DNA of 25,230 bases from an uncultured Chloroflexota bacterium (GCA_903928275.1 CAIYQJ010000188.1:1-25230), one strand, 5' to 3'. Counted from the first letter of the stretch, positions 1 through 6,836 are shown. The notes: generated by a model not told the origin, from the sequence alone. A program made the numbers and translations.

Positions 1-15
1 CCTGCACGAGACCAC

Positions 16-31
16 TTGCGCGCTTGCGCAA
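16..31. promoter_or_regulatory. Inverted repeat, possible ArsR operator
   Basis: TTGCGC-GCTT-GCGCAA is a perfect 6-bp inverted repeat with a 4-nt spacer. It ends 19 nt before the ATG of the ArsR-family gene. Autoregulation through a dyad over the promoter is the usual arrangement for this family, so an operator role is reasonable. No binding consensus was matched. I see no convincing -35/-10 pair around it. Confidence 0.4.
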
Positions 32-50
32 TCTATGAGAGAGTCCGGGC

Positions 51-347
51 ATGTCCGGTGTCGACGCATCCAGCGATTCGGACCGCCAGCGGTTCGCGGC
101 GATCGGCCGAGCCCTGGCGGACCCGAAGCGGCTCTGCGTGCTCGAGTGCCTGTCGGCGGGCGAGCTGTCCGTCGGCGACCTGTCCACGCGGGCCGGCTGC
201 CACGTGCCGAACATGAGCCAGCACCTGTCGGTGCTGCGCAGCGCCGGGCTCGTGACGAGCCGGCGCGAGGGCAGCACCGTGTACTACCGCCTCTCGGACC
301 CACGGGTCCTCGAGGCCTACCAGCTCATCCAGAACATCGCCCGCTGA
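51..347 (+). CDS. ArsR-family winged-helix transcriptional regulator
   Basis: A 98-residue protein with the compact ArsR/SmtB fold: helices around residues 12-35, a recognition helix-turn-helix around 40-66 (including NMSQHLSVLRSAGLV), and a beta-wing at 68-81 (REGSTVYYRL). It should act as a dimeric DNA-binding repressor that releases on an inducer. The classic arsenic/metal motif ELCVCDL of the alpha-3 helix reads ELSVGDL here, so the canonical thiolate site is missing. Three cysteines remain: C29 and C33 (CVLEC) and C50. The thioredoxin gene starts 56 bp downstream on the same strand, which makes a thiol- or redox-responsive role an attractive inference. The start is the only ATG that gives the full N-terminal helix, with GAGAGAG upstream. 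Family assignment is secure; the inducer is unknown. Confidence 0.9.
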   Translation: MSGVDASSDSDRQRFAAIGRALADPKRLCVLECLSAGELSVGDLSTRAGCHVPNMSQHLSVLRSAGLVTSRREGSTVYYRLSDPRVLEAYQLIQNIAR

Positions 348-403
348 CGGGACGGACCCCACGGGCGGACCCGCAGATGCGGGGGAAAGGACCGAGAGAT
401 CGG

Positions 404-748
404 ATGGCCGAGATCAGGCACGCGACCGACGACACGTTCGAGAAGATGGTGCTCCAGAGCGAGCGGCCCGTCATCGTCGACTTCTGGGCGGCGTGGTGCG
501 GCCCCTGCAAGATGGTGGCCCCCGAGCTGGAGAAGCTCGCGACCAAGTACGACGGCACCGTCGACGTCGTGAAGGTGGACGTGGACGCGAACCCGAAGCT
601 CTCACAGGCGTTCGGGATCATGAGCATCCCCACGATCGCCTTCTTCGCGCCGGGCCAGCAGCCGAAGGGCGTCCAGGGCTTCCGCCCCGCGGAGGACCTC
701 GAGCGCTCGTTCGACCTTCGCCAGTTCGCGCCGAAGCCGGTGGCGTGA
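404..748 (+). CDS. trxA: Thioredoxin
   Basis: A 114-residue cytoplasmic thioredoxin, the usual family length. The active site WCGPCK is at residues 31-36 (C32/C35), after the VIVDFWAAW strand. The cis-proline is P76 in SIPT, and D26 is the buried aspartate. It would reduce protein disulfides using thioredoxin reductase, which is not in this window. An in-frame extension reaches back to position 35, but it overlaps the ArsR gene in another frame and looks nothing like thioredoxin. ATG 404 gives the standard N-terminus, with AAAGGA about 12 nt upstream. It is probably co-transcribed with the ArsR gene and ends before a strong hairpin. The gene symbol reflects the family; the genome may carry other thioredoxins. 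Confidence 0.93.
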   Translation: MAEIRHATDDTFEKMVLQSERPVIVDFWAAWCGPCKMVAPELEKLATKYDGTVDVVKVDVDANPKLSQAFGIMSIPTIAFFAPGQQPKGVQGFRPAEDLERSFDLRQFAPKPVA

Positions 749-789
749 CGCCGCCCCGGGCTCTGCCGCGACGCGACGATCATGCGAGG

Positions 790-813
790 ACGACCGGCCC
801 ACGGGCCGGTCGT
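790..813. terminator. Strong hairpin between convergent genes
   Basis: ACGACCGGCC-CACG-GGCCGGTCGT is a perfect 10-bp stem with a 4-nt loop, followed on the plus strand by TCGATT. It lies between the thioredoxin stop (748) and the convergent DinB-fold gene (stop 849). It is well placed to terminate transcription from both sides, although a long T tract is absent. Confidence 0.7.
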
Positions 814-848
814 TCGATTCCGGGGTAGCGGTCGGACGGCCCGGACGC

Positions 849-1331
849 CTATCGGTCCGCCGCCGCGAGGATCGCCGCGAGGTCGGCCTCGTGGTCCGCG
901 TAGTGGTCGATCGTCTCCGACAGGAAGAACGCGCCGTAGGTGGCGTCCTTCACCCAGCGCGACTCCGGAACCACGGTCAGGTACCCGCGCAGTTCGCCCG
1001 GCACGCTCGTCATCCGGTCGCGGACGGCGTCGAGCGGCAGGGCTCGGCCCCGCTCGAGCAGCTCGGCGTTCACCGCGTCGCCGCCGCGCTCGTCCCATTC
1101 GCGCTCCCCGCGCAGGTACGCCTCGCTCGCGTCGGACATGGCGAGCTCCCGCGCGACGTCGAGCGCATGCTCCTGCCAGGCGCCGAGGTGGACCGCGAGG
1201 TCTCGCGCCGACCAGCCGTGCGCCGCGTCCACCGGAAGAACGAGATCCTCGTCCGGGAGCATGGCCAGCGCCTCGAACGGCCGCCATGCGTCGCGCTCGT
1301 CCTCGAGGAACGACAGTGCATCGAAGTACAT
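849..1331 (-). CDS. DinB-fold / mycothiol-dependent-enzyme-like protein
   Basis: A 160-residue four-helix-bundle protein of the DinB / maleylpyruvate isomerase N-terminal superfamily. The segment AAHGWSARDLAVHLGAWQEH (residues 37-55) is the typical helix carrying the first metal histidine (H48). The second and third probable metal ligands are H143 and H147 in DHYADHEADL. Such proteins bind a divalent metal and in several cases act on thiol cofactors, but the substrate here cannot be told. The start MYFDAL is chosen because the longer upstream frame is an arginine/alanine-rich stretch overlapping the divergent gene. A TACCAT hexamer lies 7 nt before this ATG and no Shine-Dalgarno sequence is visible, which suggests a leaderless mRNA. 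The gene is divergent from the B12-binding protein. Confidence 0.8.
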   Translation of the reverse strand: MYFDALSFLEDERDAWRPFEALAMLPDEDLVLPVDAAHGWSARDLAVHLGAWQEHALDVARELAMSDASEAYLRGEREWDERGGDAVNAELLERGRALPLDAVRDRMTSVPGELRGYLTVVPESRWVKDATYGAFFLSETIDHYADHEADLAAILAAADR

Positions 1332-1338
1332 GGCCGCG

Positions 1339-1344
1339 ATGGTA
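1339..1344 (-). promoter_or_regulatory. -10-like hexamer TACCAT (leaderless candidate)
   Basis: On the minus strand TACCAT is followed by 7 nt and then the ATG of the DinB-fold gene. A transcript starting at the usual distance would begin at or next to the start codon. No -35 match is evident. Confidence 0.4.
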
Positions 1345-1389
1345 GTACGCGCCGCCGGCGACGCGTATCGGCCGCCACGGGCACGGGTG

Positions 1390-1395
1390 TACAGT
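1390..1395 (+). promoter_or_regulatory. -10-like hexamer TACAGT (leaderless candidate)
   Basis: TACAGT ends 7 nt before ATG 1403 of the B12-binding protein. No Shine-Dalgarno sequence lies between them, so a leaderless transcript is likely. It is the mirror image of the arrangement on the opposite strand at 1339-1344. No -35 match is evident. Confidence 0.42.
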
Positions 1396-1402
1396 CGCGA
1401 AC

Positions 1403-2146
1403 ATGAGCGACTCTCATGACCTGCCGCGGCTGCCGCCGGTGGGCGCCGCGGCAAGCCCCGCGGACCTGGTGCCCCTCATGACGCCCGAGCTGCTCGCCGG
1501 CCTGCTCGCGGACGGTGACGAGGAGCTCGCGGCCTGGACCCTGGAGAACGCCATCGCCGTGATGCCGCGGGCCCGCGTGTACGACGAGCTCGTCCGGGAC
1601 GCGATGGCGATCATCGGGCGGCGCTGGGTCGAGGGGACGTGGGGCATCGCGGAGGAGCACGTCGCGAGCGAGACGCTCCTCCGGACGCTCGAGCGCGTCG
1701 CTCCCGAGCTGGGCCCCGAGCGCCGCGCGGGACCCGGGGCCGTCCTCGTCGGCGTGCGCGGGGAGCACCACGCGATCGGCCTCGCATGCGCCGCGCACGT
1801 CCTCGCCGAGTCCGGCTGGAGCATCGTGAACCTCGGCGCCGACGAGCCGGCCGATGACCTGGCGCGCTTCGTCGCCAGGGTCCGGCCCTCGCTCATCGTG
1901 CTGACGGCGTCGTCAGCGGACCGAGCCGACGCCCTGCGTGAGACCGTGGGCGCCGTGCGCGCCGTCGCCGGCGAGTCGGTGACGATCGCCGTCGGGGGCG
2001 GGATCGCCTCCGATCCGGCGTCGGTCGCGGGCGTCGGCGCCGACTGGTCGGGCACCACGCTCACGGCGCTCGTCCGATTCGCCGTGCGCCTTCGCGCCCG
2101 CCTGGACGCCGAGAGCATGGTGCGGCCGTCCGATCCGGTCTTCTGA
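1403..2146 (+). CDS. CarH-like cobalamin-binding sensory protein without HTH domain
   Basis: A 247-residue protein made of a helical B12-cap domain (about residues 20-105) and a Rossmann-type B12-binding domain (about 112-235). The binding domain carries ExHxxG (E121, H123, G126) in place of the common DxHxxG, so H123 is the likely lower axial ligand. The later LTASS and VGGGIASD elements match the remaining cofactor-loop positions. The cap contains W75-x9-E85-H86, the motif that marks CarH-type light-sensing B12 modules. The residue after the Trp is V76, not the His that forms the bis-His adduct in Thermus CarH. No MerR DNA-binding domain is present: the N-terminus is a short Ala/Pro-rich segment. 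It may act by protein-protein contact, for example as an antirepressor or light/B12 sensor. Methyltransferase-type B12 carriers are the main alternative. Confidence 0.85.
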   Translation: MSDSHDLPRLPPVGAAASPADLVPLMTPELLAGLLADGDEELAAWTLENAIAVMPRARVYDELVRDAMAIIGRRWVEGTWGIAEEHVASETLLRTLERVAPELGPERRAGPGAVLVGVRGEHHAIGLACAAHVLAESGWSIVNLGADEPADDLARFVARVRPSLIVLTASSADRADALRETVGAVRAVAGESVTIAVGGGIASDPASVAGVGADWSGTTLTALVRFAVRLRARLDAESMVRPSDPVF

Positions 2147-2165
2147 CAGCTGCCCCGCGCTCGCT

Positions 2166-2181
2166 CCGGGCGGGCGCCCGG
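2166..2181. terminator. Possible bidirectional terminator hairpin
   Basis: CCGGGC-GGGC-GCCCGG forms a 6-bp stem between the stop of the B12-binding protein (2146) and the convergent lipoprotein stop (2222). Its position fits a terminator, but the stem is short and no T tract follows. Confidence 0.35.
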
Positions 2182-2221
2182 CCGTCGTCCGACCGGCAGC
2201 CCGCGACGACGTGAGCCGTCG

Positions 2222-2833
2222 CTACCCCTGCGCCTCGAGCGCGGCGACGGCCTGGTCGATCGCGGCATTGCCGACGTCCGCCGCGATGACGATCCGGACG
2301 ACGTCGGGATCGGCGGCGGGCCATACGACCACGACCTGGCGCGTGTCGCCGTTGATGACCTCGAGCCGCCGGCCCGACCTGCCGGCGACGACATGGGGGT
2401 CGTCCGAGACGATCTCCACGCTGCGTCCCGTCCCGGCACCGGCATGGAACGCGGCGCCGACCTGGTCGGCGGTCAGCCCGGGCGCGCTATACACGATGAG
2501 ACTCACGCCCGACTGGCTCGTGGCGGGGAACGTCTCGCCCGCGAAGCGGACCTCGTCATGGCCGGCCCCGCGCAGCGGGCCGAGCGTCTTCGTCGAACAG
2601 TAGCGCCCGGAGTCGCGGGCCGATGGGGCCGCTCCAGAGAGGGATGCCGGGAGCCGCGCCTCGAGGCCAGGGTAGAAGCCCGCGAACCGCTGGACGTCCG
2701 CGCCGCCGCAGGCCCCCGACGGGTCGGGCCGGGGGGTCGGCGCGGAAGCCGAGCATCCGACGACCACGAGGCCGGCGACGAGACATGCGAGAAGGAGGGT
2801 CGAGATGCGCCGGAGGGTGCGATCGAGGGCCAT
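2222..2833 (-). CDS. Secreted lipoprotein of unknown function
   Basis: A 203-residue protein with a clear lipoprotein signal peptide: basic residues (DRTLRR), a hydrophobic core (about residues 10-25) and a lipobox VVGC with C27 as the lipidated cysteine. A Ser/Pro-rich linker follows. The mature part has a few cysteines (CGG near residue 38 and YC further on) that could form a disulfide, and alternating hydrophobic strands such as VSLIVYSAPG and RQVVVVWPAA. I do not recognise a family. The start MALDRTLRR is chosen because it gives a well-formed signal peptide; the upstream in-frame extension is arginine-rich and implausible. TACCCT lies 9 nt before the ATG. It converges with the B12-binding gene. 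Membrane anchoring is well supported, function is not. Confidence 0.78.
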   Translation of the reverse strand: MALDRTLRRISTLLLACLVAGLVVVGCSASAPTPRPDPSGACGGADVQRFAGFYPGLEARLPASLSGAAPSARDSGRYCSTKTLGPLRGAGHDEVRFAGETFPATSQSGVSLIVYSAPGLTADQVGAAFHAGAGTGRSVEIVSDDPHVVAGRSGRRLEVINGDTRQVVVVWPAADPDVVRIVIAADVGNAAIDQAVAALEAQG

Positions 2834-3188
2834 GCGGACCCGAGGGTATCGCGGCCGCGACGGACGTGCGGCCGAACGCCCTCGCCTCGCCGAGCGCCTC
2901 ACGACCGCGCGACCGCCGGTGCCGAAAGAGTGGTGCGCGGACGCCACCGACCTTCGGCCCCCGGTCGACCGGGACCACCTGCCCATCGCGGCACGCCAGC
3001 CGCGGGGTTAGGGTAGGGACGACCGTCGGGATGAGGTCCGGGAGATACCGGGGCGTCGGCCACGGGCCGGGAGCACGCGACAACCGCCATGCAGGGCGCC
3101 GCCGGGCGTCGCAGGTCGATCGCGCGGGCTCGCGCCACGAGCCGAGTAACAGCATGCGGCCCACGGTCCCGGATCCCGACGGTCGGAC
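2834..3188. other. Gene-poor 355-bp gap
   Basis: This stretch lies between the start of the lipoprotein gene and the stop of the J-domain gene, both on the minus strand. Several frames stay open across it, but their translations are Arg/Ala/Pro/Gly-rich with no recognisable domain. I see no tRNA, clear hairpin terminator or repeat. It contains the lipoprotein promoter region; the rest is unexplained. Confidence 0.5.
2843..2848 (-). promoter_or_regulatory. -10-like hexamer TACCCT before the lipoprotein gene
   Basis: Minus-strand TACCCT ends 9 nt before ATG 2833. No -35 element or Shine-Dalgarno sequence is visible, so the transcript may be leaderless or have a leader of 1-3 nt. Confidence 0.32.
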
Positions 3189-3941
3189 TCATCGCGGTGC
3201 GTCTGTCGCGCCGTGCTCCCTCGCTCCCCCACCGGAGGCGCCCCCCGGGTGGGGGCGCGCCCCCTGGATGGCGCGCGCGGCCGCGACGATCTCCGGGTCG
3301 CGACGGATGGTCCGCACGATCCAGTCGACATACGTCGGCTCGTCGCGCTCGATGTCGCCGAGCGTCCGGTCGTGGAACTTCCCGAACGTCAGCGTCGCCG
3401 CTCGTGCCGTCTCCACGTCCGGCAGACGGACCCGCGGCGGTCGGCTCGGGCGGTGGACCTCCAGGGGGCCGCTCGGAGCCCCCCGCAGCTCCTCCGGACC
3501 CGGGCGCTCGGCGGGACGCGGCGGGTGGCCCGACAGCAGGTCTCCGCCGACGCGCCGGCCGCCCCCGCTGGCACCGCGCGCGCTGTAGACGGCGCTCATG
3601 TCCACCCGGCGGGTCACCGGGCGGGCCGGTCGGGCATGGCCGCGGGCCGTGGACCGATCGGGGCCGGCCGCCGCGGGTTCGTGGTCGGCAGCGTGCGGCG
3701 GCGGGGACGCGGCGCCCCCTGCCGCACCGCCCCCGGCCCTGCGACTCTTCGACAGGTCGAGCGCGGCCTCGTACGCGGCGTTGATCCGCGCCATGCGCCG
3801 CGTCGCCGCCCGCGTATCGCGGTCATCGCCCGCGACATCCGGGTGGTGCGTGCGAGCGAGGCGGCGCCAGGCGGCCTTGACGGCCGCGGGAGACGCGTCC
3901 GGGGTCAGGCCGAGCTCGGCGAACGGGTCGCTGCGGGTCAT
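3189..3941 (-). CDS. J-domain protein with C-terminal ExoX-C-like segment
   Basis: A 250-residue protein. Residues 5-62 are a J-domain (DPFAELGLTPDASPAAVKAA... with the HPD signature at H33-P34-D35), which would stimulate an Hsp70 (DnaK) ATPase. Residues 65-180 are a low-complexity Gly/Pro/Arg/Ala linker without the Gly/Phe or zinc-finger regions of true DnaJ. Residues 184-225 form a second conserved block: LTFGKFHDRTLGDIERDEPTYVDWIV, beginning at L184 (the quoted part is interrupted here only by reading). It resembles the small domain at the C-terminus of exodeoxyribonuclease X-like and DUF3820-type proteins. The start ATG 3941 gives an intact J-domain, and TAGACT lies 6 nt upstream, suggesting a leaderless mRNA. 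It is not in an operon with dnaK or grpE. The J-domain is certain; the C-terminal assignment is from pattern recognition. Confidence 0.85.
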   Translation of the reverse strand: MTRSDPFAELGLTPDASPAAVKAAWRRLARTHHPDVAGDDRDTRAATRRMARINAAYEAALDLSKSRRAGGGAAGGAASPPPHAADHEPAAAGPDRSTARGHARPARPVTRRVDMSAVYSARGASGGGRRVGGDLLSGHPPRPAERPGPEELRGAPSGPLEVHRPSRPPRVRLPDVETARAATLTFGKFHDRTLGDIERDEPTYVDWIVRTIRRDPEIVAAARAIQGARPHPGGASGGGAREHGATDAPR

Positions 3942-3947
3942 TCCCCA

Positions 3948-3953
3948 AGTCTA
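3948..3953 (-). promoter_or_regulatory. -10-like hexamer TAGACT (leaderless candidate)
   Basis: Minus-strand TAGACT is followed by TGGGGA and then ATG 3941 of the J-domain gene, a 6-nt gap. Such spacing puts the transcription start at the start codon. No -35 match was found. Confidence 0.4.
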
Positions 3954-4054
3954 GCCCCGCCGCCCGGCGGTGCCCCCCGCCGGCGACGCGGCCGACCGTC
4001 TCTCGGCGCTCTTCGCCGGTCGCCCCGAGTCGGCGACACCCGGATCGGCCGCGC

Positions 4055-4060
4055 TTGACA
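4055..4060 (+). promoter_or_regulatory. Consensus -35 TTGACA upstream of the nitroreductase gene
   Basis: A perfect TTGACA sits about 145 bp before the nitroreductase start. No good -10 lies at 17 nt; weak candidates are TCCTCT and TCTTGT a little further on. In DNA this GC-rich a perfect hexamer is notable but not conclusive. Confidence 0.28.
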
Positions 4061-4112
4061 CGCGAGGGTGCCGCGTCGTCCTCTTGTGCCCGAGGCGGCC
4101 CGGCGGTGCCGC

Positions 4113-4144
4113 CGACCCGGGCGGCCGTCGACCCGGGTGGCCGT
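4113..4144. repeat. Two-copy 16-bp tandem repeat
   Basis: CGACCCGGGCGGCCGT is followed immediately by CGACCCGGGTGGCCGT, differing at one base. The repeat lies in the leader region of the nitroreductase gene, about 60 bp before its start. Its role is unknown; it could be a regulator-binding pair or replication slippage. Confidence 0.6.
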
Positions 4145-4205
4145 CGGTGATGGCCGCGCGAACGCGCGGACGCCGGGGTGCCGTTCTCGACCGCCAGGAG
4201 GCGTG

Positions 4206-4727
4206 ATGGATACGTTGCAGGCGATAGGAAGCCTCCGCGTCGTGCGGCACTTCTCCGACCGCCCGGTCGACGACGCGGCCGTTCGGACGATCGTCGACGC
4301 GGGGCGCCGCGCGGGCAGCTCGAAGAACCTGCAGCGCTGGGACTTCATCGTCGTCCGCGATCGGGCGCAGCTCGGCGAGCTCGGGGACGTGGGGCCGTTC
4401 GCGGGGCACCTCGCCGGGGCCGCGGTGGCGATCGCGCTCGTCACGCCCGACCCGCACGCCGACGATGCGCCGCTCTCGGTCTCCTTCGACCTGGGCCGCG
4501 CGGCGGAGAACATGGTGCTCGCGGCGTGGGCCCTCGGGATCGGCTCGTGTCCCGCCACCGTGTATGAGCATGACCTGGCGCGGCGGATCCTGGGCATCCC
4601 GGGGACGCACCACTGCGAGTACGTCTTCTCCTTCGGCCATCCGGCCGACCCCGCCGTCCTCGCCCGTTCGAACCGGGCCGGCGGGCGGAAGGACCTCGCC
4701 GCAGTCGTCCACGACGGCACCTGGTGA
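4206..4727 (+). CDS. Nitroreductase-family FMN oxidoreductase
   Basis: A 173-residue protein of the nitroreductase superfamily, whose members are dimeric FMN enzymes reducing nitro groups, quinones or enones with NAD(P)H. Visible family elements are the N-terminal phosphate-binding segment RVVRHFSDRPV (residues 11-21), the SSKNLQRWDFIVV segment (38-50), and the helix DLGRAAENMVLAAWALGIGSC (95-115), which packs under the flavin. The length is typical for the short single-domain forms. The start ATG 4206 is supported by a perfect AGGAGG at 4196-4201; an in-frame GTG at 4203 would be too close to it. It converges with the ABC permease gene, with 25 bp between stops. The substrate cannot be predicted. 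Confidence 0.88.
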   Translation: MDTLQAIGSLRVVRHFSDRPVDDAAVRTIVDAGRRAGSSKNLQRWDFIVVRDRAQLGELGDVGPFAGHLAGAAVAIALVTPDPHADDAPLSVSFDLGRAAENMVLAAWALGIGSCPATVYEHDLARRILGIPGTHHCEYVFSFGHPADPAVLARSNRAGGRKDLAAVVHDGTW

Positions 4728-4752
4728 TGCGAGCCGCCCGGGTGAGGCCCGC

Positions 4753-5868
4753 CTACTGCCAGCGGAAGTAGCGCGCGGAGACCCCGAAGAACACGACCGT
4801 GAGCGCGCCGAGAACCGCGATGTCCACGGGCAGGGGCGCGAACGGCACGCCGCCGACCATGACCTGGCGCAGGGCGTCGCCGAGGTACGTGAGCGGCGTG
4901 AGCCGCGCGACCGCCTGCAGCCATCCGGGCATCGCATCGATCGCGAAGAAGATCCCCGACAGGAACATGAGCGGGAACTGCAGGATGCTGACGATCTGGC
5001 TGGCCGAGTCCTCGGTGGGGGCGAACGATGCGACGACGTACCCGAGGGAGACGAACGTCATCGCGCCGAGCAGGACGAGGAACGCGAGCAGAGCCCAGCT
5101 GCCGACGACGGTGATGCCGAAGAGGACGCCGGCGACGACGATGAGGACGCCGGCCTGGACGAGAGCCACGGCGACCCGCATGGCGAGGTTCGCGCTGACG
5201 AACGTCCAGCGACGGAGCGGCGTGGCCGAGAGGCGCTTGAGGATGAGGTTCTGGCGCTGCTCTACGAGCGGGATCGCCCCGAAGAGCCCGAGCTGCATGA
5301 GAGCCATCGCCAGGATCCCGGGGACGAGGTAGGCGGTCGCCGTGATGCCCTCCGACTGCAGGGTCTTCGCGTTCACCCTCAGCACCGGTGGCAGGCCGCT
5401 CATCGCCTGGTTGAAGCCGGCCACGGCGGCCCCGACGATCCCGGTGATCGCCGCGGCCGTCTGCGTGGCGCTCGGGTCCGTGTAGAGCGCGATATCGAGG
5501 GGTGCGGCCGGCGCCTGTCCGGCACGGACCGCAACGACGGCCGACCCGAACCCGTGCGGCACGACGACGACGGCCCGCACCTTGCCGTCGCGCATGGCCT
5601 GGAGCATCTCGTCCTGCGTCCCCGTCGTGAGGGTGAAGGCGCCCGCGACCGCCGGCGACGCAGCGAGCTCGGCCGACACCGTGGTGCCGTCGAGGTCCAC
5701 CCAACCGATCGACGTCTTCCCGCCGCCCACCCCGGAGAAGATCGACCCGAAGAGCACCACGAAGACGAGCGGGAAGACGAGGGTCCAGAACACCGTGGCC
5801 CGGTCGCGGACGTAGCTCTTCGTGTTGGCGACGGTGAGCGTCCACAGGCGGCGCATCTGGCGGTCCAT
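4753..5868 (-). CDS. ABC-2 type transporter permease
   Basis: A 371-residue integral membrane protein of the ABC-2 (DrrB/YhgE-like) permease class. The N-terminus is cytoplasmic (MDRQMRRLWTLTVANTKSYV), followed by TM1 at about residues 25-43 (VFWTLVFPLVFVVLFGSIF). A large extracytoplasmic region of about 130 residues comes next, then five to six further hydrophobic segments from about residue 170 to the end. It would form the membrane channel of an exporter powered by the ATPase encoded just upstream. Its ATG shares one base with the ATPase stop codon (TGATG), so the two are translationally coupled. Longer in-frame extensions run into the ATPase gene and were not used. The exported substrate (drug, lipid, polymer) is unknown. 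Confidence 0.9.
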   Translation of the reverse strand: MDRQMRRLWTLTVANTKSYVRDRATVFWTLVFPLVFVVLFGSIFSGVGGGKTSIGWVDLDGTTVSAELAASPAVAGAFTLTTGTQDEMLQAMRDGKVRAVVVVPHGFGSAVVAVRAGQAPAAPLDIALYTDPSATQTAAAITGIVGAAVAGFNQAMSGLPPVLRVNAKTLQSEGITATAYLVPGILAMALMQLGLFGAIPLVEQRQNLILKRLSATPLRRWTFVSANLAMRVAVALVQAGVLIVVAGVLFGITVVGSWALLAFLVLLGAMTFVSLGYVVASFAPTEDSASQIVSILQFPLMFLSGIFFAIDAMPGWLQAVARLTPLTYLGDALRQVMVGGVPFAPLPVDIAVLGALTVVFFGVSARYFRWQ

Positions 5869-6836
5869 CAGTCCCGCAGCACCCTTCCCGTCAGCTCGAG
5901 GAACACGTCCTCGAGCGACGGCCGCCGGATCCCGAGGTCGCCCGGCTCGTCCCCGAGCACCTCGGTGAGCGCGAGGAGGCCCGCGATGGTACCCCCGACG
6001 TCGGCCGTGTAGAGCAGGGTGTGGCCGCCGTCCTCGTGCCGCAGTCGCGCGACGCCGGGCAGGGCGGCGAGCGCATCGTCCGGGACACCGGCGATCGTAT
6101 CGAAGAAGACGGTCCGTTCGTGGAAGTGGCGCGAGACGAGCTCGTCCACGGTGCCCATCTCGAGGATCCGCCCGTGGTCCATGATCGCGACGCGGTCGCA
6201 GAGCTCCTCCGCCTCCTCCATGTAGTGCGTCGTGAGGAGGATCGTGCGGCCGTCGCCACGGAGCCGCTTCACGAGATCCCACAGGGATCGGCGGGCGGCC
6301 GGGTCCATGCCGGTCGTCGGCTCGTCGAGGAAGACGATCTCCGGGTCGTTCACGAGGGCGAGCGCGACCGACAGGCGCTGCTTCTGCCCGCCCGACAGGT
6401 CCTTCGTGAGGGCGTGGCGCCGTTCGCCGAGGCCCAGGACGGCGATCACCTCGTCGGGGGGGCGCGATGTCTCGTAGAAGCTCGCGAAGAGCCCCACGAC
6501 CTCGTCGACGGTCAGCCGGGGGTACAGCGACGGCGTCTGGAGCGCGACACCGATCCGCGGCTTCAGCGCGGCCGATGAGCGGACGGCGTCGATCCCGAGG
6601 ACGTGGAGCCGGCCCTCGTCGGGTACCCGCAGGCCCTCGAGCATCTCGACCGTCGTGGTCTTCCCGGCGCCGTTCGGACCCAGGAGACCGAAGATCTCGC
6701 CGCGAGCCACCTCGAAGCTGATGCCGTCGACCGCGACGACGCTCCCGTAGCGCTTCCGCACGCCCTCGACGCGGATGACCGACGTCCCTGGATCCACCGT
6801 CTGCTCTCCCCCGGCCCGCCCCTGGAGCCCCGCCAT
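5868..6836 (-). CDS. ABC transporter ATP-binding protein (exporter type)
   Basis: A 322-residue ATPase of the DrrA/CcmA class. It has Walker A GPNGAGKTT (about residues 53-61), a Q-loop (ALQTP), the signature LSGGQKQRLSVAL, Walker B IVFLDEPTTGMD and the H-loop TTHYMEEAEE. The C-terminal 90 residues after the ABC domain (ending RRPSLEDVFLELTGRVLRD) are the usual extension of drug/polymer exporter ATPases. It pairs with the overlapping permease gene. The start is uncertain. ATG 6836 has no obvious Shine-Dalgarno sequence. GTG 6797 has GGGGGAGAG about 6 nt upstream and would give 309 residues without loss of any motif. The upstream methyltransferase and DUF4032 genes may belong to the same transcript. 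Confidence 0.93.
   Translation of the reverse strand: MAGLQGRAGGEQTVDPGTSVIRVEGVRKRYGSVVAVDGISFEVARGEIFGLLGPNGAGKTTTVEMLEGLRVPDEGRLHVLGIDAVRSSAALKPRIGVALQTPSLYPRLTVDEVVGLFASFYETSRPPDEVIAVLGLGERRHALTKDLSGGQKQRLSVALALVNDPEIVFLDEPTTGMDPAARRSLWDLVKRLRGDGRTILLTTHYMEEAEELCDRVAIMDHGRILEMGTVDELVSRHFHERTVFFDTIAGVPDDALAALPGVARLRHEDGGHTLLYTADVGGTIAGLLALTEVLGDEPGDLGIRRPSLEDVFLELTGRVLRD

Noticed and set aside
35..403. Upstream extension of the thioredoxin frame
   Set aside because: It overlaps the ArsR gene in another frame and is Arg/Pro-rich; thioredoxin begins at 404.
2899..3192. 97-codon minus-strand frame in the gap before the lipoprotein gene
   Set aside because: The translation is rich in Arg, Pro and Ala with no domain or ribosome-binding site and overlaps the J-domain gene end.
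5869..6282. N-terminal extension of the ABC permease
   Set aside because: It lies inside the ATPase gene in another frame; the coupled ATG at 5868 gives a standard permease N-terminus.
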